Position numbers and translations under genes: made by a program. Below the pieces are notes generated by a model that worked only from the letters and a program-made list of their open reading frames with translations, had not been told where the DNA came from and ran no database searches. From Afipia sp. (GTDB lineage Bacteria > Pseudomonadota > Alphaproteobacteria > Rhizobiales > Xanthobacteraceae), in contig JAGVII010000429.1 in NCBI GenBank assembly GCA_020056155.1, positions 1 through 8,284 on the forward strand: DNA of 8,284 bases, given 5' to 3'. Below, piece after piece: positions 6,646 to 8,284 of this stretch. Each line of letters starts with the position of its first letter. The first letter of the stretch is position 1.

Positions 6646-7179
6646 ATGACCACCCTGATCTACGTCGCTATCGCGCTTGCAATTCTGATCGCGATTGTTT
6701 TGCTTGTCGCAGCGATGCGGCCTGACACCTTCCGCGTGCAGCGATCTCTGGACATCAACGCGCCCGCGGACAAAATCTTTCCGTTGATCAATGACTACAG
6801 GCACTGGGGCTCGTGGTCGCCATACGAGAACCTCGACCCGTCGATGCAGCGGACATTCAGCGGCGCGCCGAACGGTAAGGGTTCGGTGTATGAATGGAAC
6901 GGCAACAAGAATGTCGGCCGTGGGCGCATGGAAATCATCGAGGCGAATCCATCGTCGAAGATTGTGATCAAGCTGGATTTCTTCAGCCCGTTCGAGGCGC
7001 ATAATACGGCCGAGTTTACCATGCTGCCCAAAGGCAATGCGACCAGCGTGACCTGGGCGATGCAGGGCCCTGTGCCTTACATGATGAAGATCATGCACAT
7101 GTTCATGAATATGGATCGCATGTGCGGTGACCAGTTTCAGCAGGGGCTGACCAGCATGAAGGCCGTTGCCGAGAAATAA
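6646..7179 (+). CDS. Membrane-anchored SRPBCC (polyketide cyclase-like) protein
   Basis: 177-residue protein with one N-terminal hydrophobic helix (about residues 4-23), followed directly by an SRPBCC domain. The domain begins FRVQRSLDINAPADKIFPLINDYRHWGSWSPYE (29-61), the family's first strand, helix and the W-SW-P motif. It continues with GSVYEWNGNKNVGRGRMEIIEANP (79-102), the strand pair around VTWAMQGPVPYMMKIMHMFM (136-154) and the final helix MDRMCGDQFQQGLTSMKAV. The MRPDTFRV sequence after the helix is typical of this subfamily. Unlike the other SRPBCC protein of the operon it is tethered to the membrane; whether the domain faces cytoplasm or periplasm is not clear from the sequence. 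The start ATG 6646 has GGAG at 6635-6638. It follows the DoxX gene by 38 nt and is the last gene of the operon, convergent with soxR 33 nt away. No terminator with a T-run is visible after it. Confidence 0.9.
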   Translation: MTTLIYVAIALAILIAIVLLVAAMRPDTFRVQRSLDINAPADKIFPLINDYRHWGSWSPYENLDPSMQRTFSGAPNGKGSVYEWNGNKNVGRGRMEIIEANPSSKIVIKLDFFSPFEAHNTAEFTMLPKGNATSVTWAMQGPVPYMMKIMHMFMNMDRMCGDQFQQGLTSMKAVAEK

Positions 7180-7212
7180 GGAGACGACGGCGCGCCGGGT
7201 TCGTTCCGGACG

Positions 7213-7686
7213 TTATGAGGGATCGAGCAATCTGGCTCCGGAACCCTGCCTTGAGAGCAGGTCCGAAGGATTGCGCAACGGGCAGGTCTTGAGTGAGAGG
7301 CATCCGCATCCGATGCAATCACCGAGCTGGTCACGCAGACGGGTCAGCTTGGCGATGCGTTCATCGAGATCGGCGCGCCAGCTGGCGGAAAGCCTCGCCC
7401 AGTCTCTCGCCGTCGGCGGGCGCCCCTTGGGCAACGACGTCAGGGCGTCGCGGATCGCGGCAAGTGGAACGCCGGTGCTTTGCGCCACCTTGATGATTGC
7501 GACCTGGCGCAGCACGGCTCGCGGATAACGGCGCTGGTTGCCCTGGTTGCGGCGGCTCGCGATGAGTCCCCTGGACTCGTAAAAATGGAGAGTGGAAACG
7601 GCGACGCCGGAACGTCGGGCGACCTCGCCGACAGTCAATTCGCGGGCAATCCCGGCTGGCGCCTTGCCGTGGTTCCTGTTCTGCAT
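7213..7686 (-). CDS. soxR: Redox-sensing MerR-family activator SoxR
   Basis: 157-residue MerR-family transcription factor. The winged helix-turn-helix starts at [27 protein letters not shown] (16-42) with the family signature HFYE-RGLI, then [25 protein letters not shown]. The dimerisation helix spans about 95-122. The [2Fe-2S] motif C-X2-C-X-C-X5-C is intact (Cys124, Cys127, Cys129, Cys135), so the protein should sense redox-cycling compounds or superoxide stress through cluster oxidation, as in characterised SoxR proteins. A 15-residue tail ([15 protein letters not shown]) follows. The gene is divergent from the ABM gene and shares its operator; there is no soxS. In non-enteric bacteria SoxR usually activates enzyme or efflux genes directly, consistent with this layout. 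The start ATG has GAGG 7 nt upstream, taken from the operator arm itself. Confidence 0.96.
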   Translation of the reverse strand: MQNRNHGKAPAGIARELTVGEVARRSGVAVSTLHFYESRGLIASRRNQGNQRRYPRAVLRQVAIIKVAQSTGVPLAAIRDALTSLPKGRPPTARDWARLSASWRADLDERIAKLTRLRDQLGDCIGCGCLSLKTCPLRNPSDLLSRQGSGARLLDPS

Positions 7687-7689
7687 CGC

Positions 7690-7720
7690 TTGACCTCAAC
7701 TTAACTTGAGGTTGTAGGCT
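7690..7720 (+). promoter_or_regulatory. SoxR-controlled promoter of the ABM gene
   Basis: TTGACC (7690-7695) and TAGGCT (7715-7720) are separated by 19 bp. This over-long spacer is the hallmark of MerR-family activated promoters, where the bound activator untwists DNA to align the boxes. The SoxR operator lies in the spacer. Transcription would begin near 7727, about 60 nt before the ABM gene. The -35 is a good match, the -10 moderate; the assignment is supported by the operator position. Confidence 0.8.
7694..7711. promoter_or_regulatory. SoxR operator (sox box)
   Basis: CCTCAACTTAACTTGAGG is an 18-bp dyad: arms CCTCAA and TTGAGG are perfect complements, TTAA is the central palindrome, and only the two C positions (7700, 7705) break the symmetry. 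Flanking A and T extend the dyad by one pair. It matches the CCTCAA-n6-TTGAGG SoxR-site pattern known from enteric and non-enteric bacteria. It lies between soxR and the ABM gene and overlaps the promoters of both. Confidence 0.92.
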
Positions 7721-7739
7721 GACTTGTCCGCTGTCGCAA
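7711..7739 (-). promoter_or_regulatory. Probable soxR promoter
   Basis: Reading the - strand, TTGCGA (7739-7734) is followed by 17 bp and TACAAC (7716-7711). The -10 box abuts the sox box, and transcription would start near 7704 inside it, giving a leader of about 18 nt. Bound SoxR should therefore limit its own synthesis. The boxes are moderate matches; autoregulation is inferred from the overlap. Confidence 0.5.
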
Positions 7740-7788
7740 GCATCGCGATGGCAGAGCGAATCTCCAACGGCAATCAGGAATGAAATTG

Positions 7789-8193
7789 ATGAGCAGACCC
7801 ATCCATCACGAGCAGGTGCAATCGCCAGGCAACGAGCCGCGGCCGTTTGTCCTGATCAACAGTTTCACCCCCAAGCCGGGCAAGCTCGACGAACTTGCAA
7901 CGCTGCTGGAGGCCGCCCGGGATTGCTTCGCGGACAGGATTTCGGGGTTTCACGGCGGCCGGGTCTATCGCGATGTCGATGGAAGTTCGGCCCTGATGAT
8001 CGGGGTGTTCGAGACGGAAGATCACTACGAAAGCTGGATCGCGACCGATCTGTTCGCCAGCTATCGGGCGCGAATACTGCCCCTGATCGAAAGCATGGGG
8101 CAGTCACGAATTGAGGCCGGAAATGCACGCACGACCGCACGGCGCAAAACACCAGACCACAGCCGGGACGACATGGCTGCGCGCGCGTCCTGA
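7789..8193 (+). CDS. ABM-domain protein (antibiotic biosynthesis monooxygenase-like), probable SoxR target
   Basis: 134-residue protein with a single ABM-type ferredoxin-like alpha+beta domain at about residues 18-105. Signatures are FVLINSFTPKPGKLDELATLLEAARD (20-45), the strand ISGFHGGRVYRDVDGSSALMIGVFETEDHYESWIATD (51-87) and SYRARILPLIE. ABM-fold proteins are small cofactor-free dimers, some of which oxidise quinone-like aromatics while others act on different substrates, so the name is a fold-level call. It carries extensions at the N-terminus (about 17 residues) and a basic Arg/Lys-rich C-terminal tail (residues 108-134). ATG 7789 is preferred: AGGA at 7776-7779 lies 9 nt upstream. ATG 7780, in frame, has that AGGA directly touching it. 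It is the likely target of the divergently encoded SoxR, suggesting a role in handling redox-active small molecules (inference). Confidence 0.85.
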   Translation: MSRPIHHEQVQSPGNEPRPFVLINSFTPKPGKLDELATLLEAARDCFADRISGFHGGRVYRDVDGSSALMIGVFETEDHYESWIATDLFASYRARILPLIESMGQSRIEAGNARTTARRKTPDHSRDDMAARAS

Positions 8194-8233
8194 AGGCCGC
8201 GACGCCGTCTCGCCGTCAGCCGTTGCGGCCTTC
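8192..8233. other. Hairpin between convergent genes
   Basis: GAAGGCCGC (8192-8200) and GCGGCCTTC (8225-8233) are perfect 9-bp complements, with an inner GACG/CGTC pair (8201-8204, 8214-8217) possible in the 24-nt loop. It spans the ABM stop codon and the end of the partial - strand gene. It lacks a T-run, so any terminator role in either direction is tentative. Confidence 0.4.
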
Positions 8234-8284
8234 GCCGCGCAGCGTCGGCAGGCCGATGCCGGTGGCCTCGAATCCGCCGTCCAC
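8216..8284 (-). CDS. C-terminal end of a probable short-chain dehydrogenase/reductase (partial)
   Basis: The - strand from the window edge reads VDGGFEATGIGLPTLRGEGRNG followed by TGA (stop at 8216-8218). VDGG followed by a short hydrophobic tail is the usual ending of classical SDR oxidoreductases (the post-Rossmann substrate-loop end). Only 22 residues are inside the window, so the cofactor motif and the active-site Tyr/Lys cannot be seen. The gene is convergent with the ABM gene, 22 nt from its stop. The SDR call rests on the VDGG motif alone. Confidence 0.55.
   Translation of the reverse strand: MDGGFEATGIGLPTLRGEGRNG

Noticed and set aside
7180..7212. Terminator between the last operon gene and soxR
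   Set aside because: Only a 4-bp CCGG/CCGG pairing around GTTCGTT is visible with no T-run, too weak to call.

Overview
The window reads as chromosomal DNA of a high-GC alphaproteobacterium of the Hyphomicrobiales, most likely the Bradyrhizobium/Rhodopseudomonas/Nitrobacter/Afipia group. The grounds are the codon use, a lysA gene followed by a long DUF4175/TIGR02302-type membrane protein (a family I know only from alphaproteobacteria), and dispersed palindromic repeats of a kind I recall from Bradyrhizobium-like genomes. The genus assignment is inference.

Bases 1-4372 hold housekeeping genes on the + strand. A small LptM-like outer-membrane lipoprotein gene is followed 4 nt later by lysA (diaminopimelate decarboxylase, last step of lysine synthesis). 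After a 205-nt gap with a perfect 10-bp inverted repeat comes a large DUF4175/TIGR02302 protein with N-terminal membrane helices and a Gln/Gly-rich C-terminal part. Its most likely start is TTG 1799, not the upstream GTG 1670.

Bases 4373-4640 contain no credible gene. They are a mosaic of imperfect and perfect palindromes, the clearest at 4482-4566, typical of small non-coding dispersed repeats.

Bases 4642-7179 form a compact five-gene + strand operon: ArsR-type repressor, VOC/PhnB-like protein, AHSA1-type SRPBCC protein, DoxX-like membrane protein, and a membrane-anchored SRPBCC protein. Its promoter (TTGACA-N17-TATTTA) is overlapped by two tandem TAACC-N4-GGTTA palindromes ending one base before the arsR start. 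This strongly suggests autorepression of the operon. The inducing ligand and the biochemical role are unknown. A stable hairpin sits directly after arsR.

Bases 7213-8193 hold a divergent redox-sensor pair. soxR, with an intact CX2CXCX5C iron-sulfur motif, lies on the - strand. Facing away from it is a small ABM-domain protein gene. Between them is a near-perfect SoxR operator inside a 19-bp promoter spacer that reads toward the ABM gene, the classic architecture of a MerR-family activated promoter. The same operator overlaps the likely soxR promoter and supplies the soxR ribosome-binding site.

Bases 8216-8284 are the C-terminal end of a - strand gene, probably a short-chain dehydrogenase, convergent with the ABM gene and separated from it by a hairpin.

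No mobile-element gene, tRNA, rRNA or CRISPR array was seen. The most interesting parts are the two regulatory regions and the uncharacterised ArsR/VOC/SRPBCC/DoxX operon.
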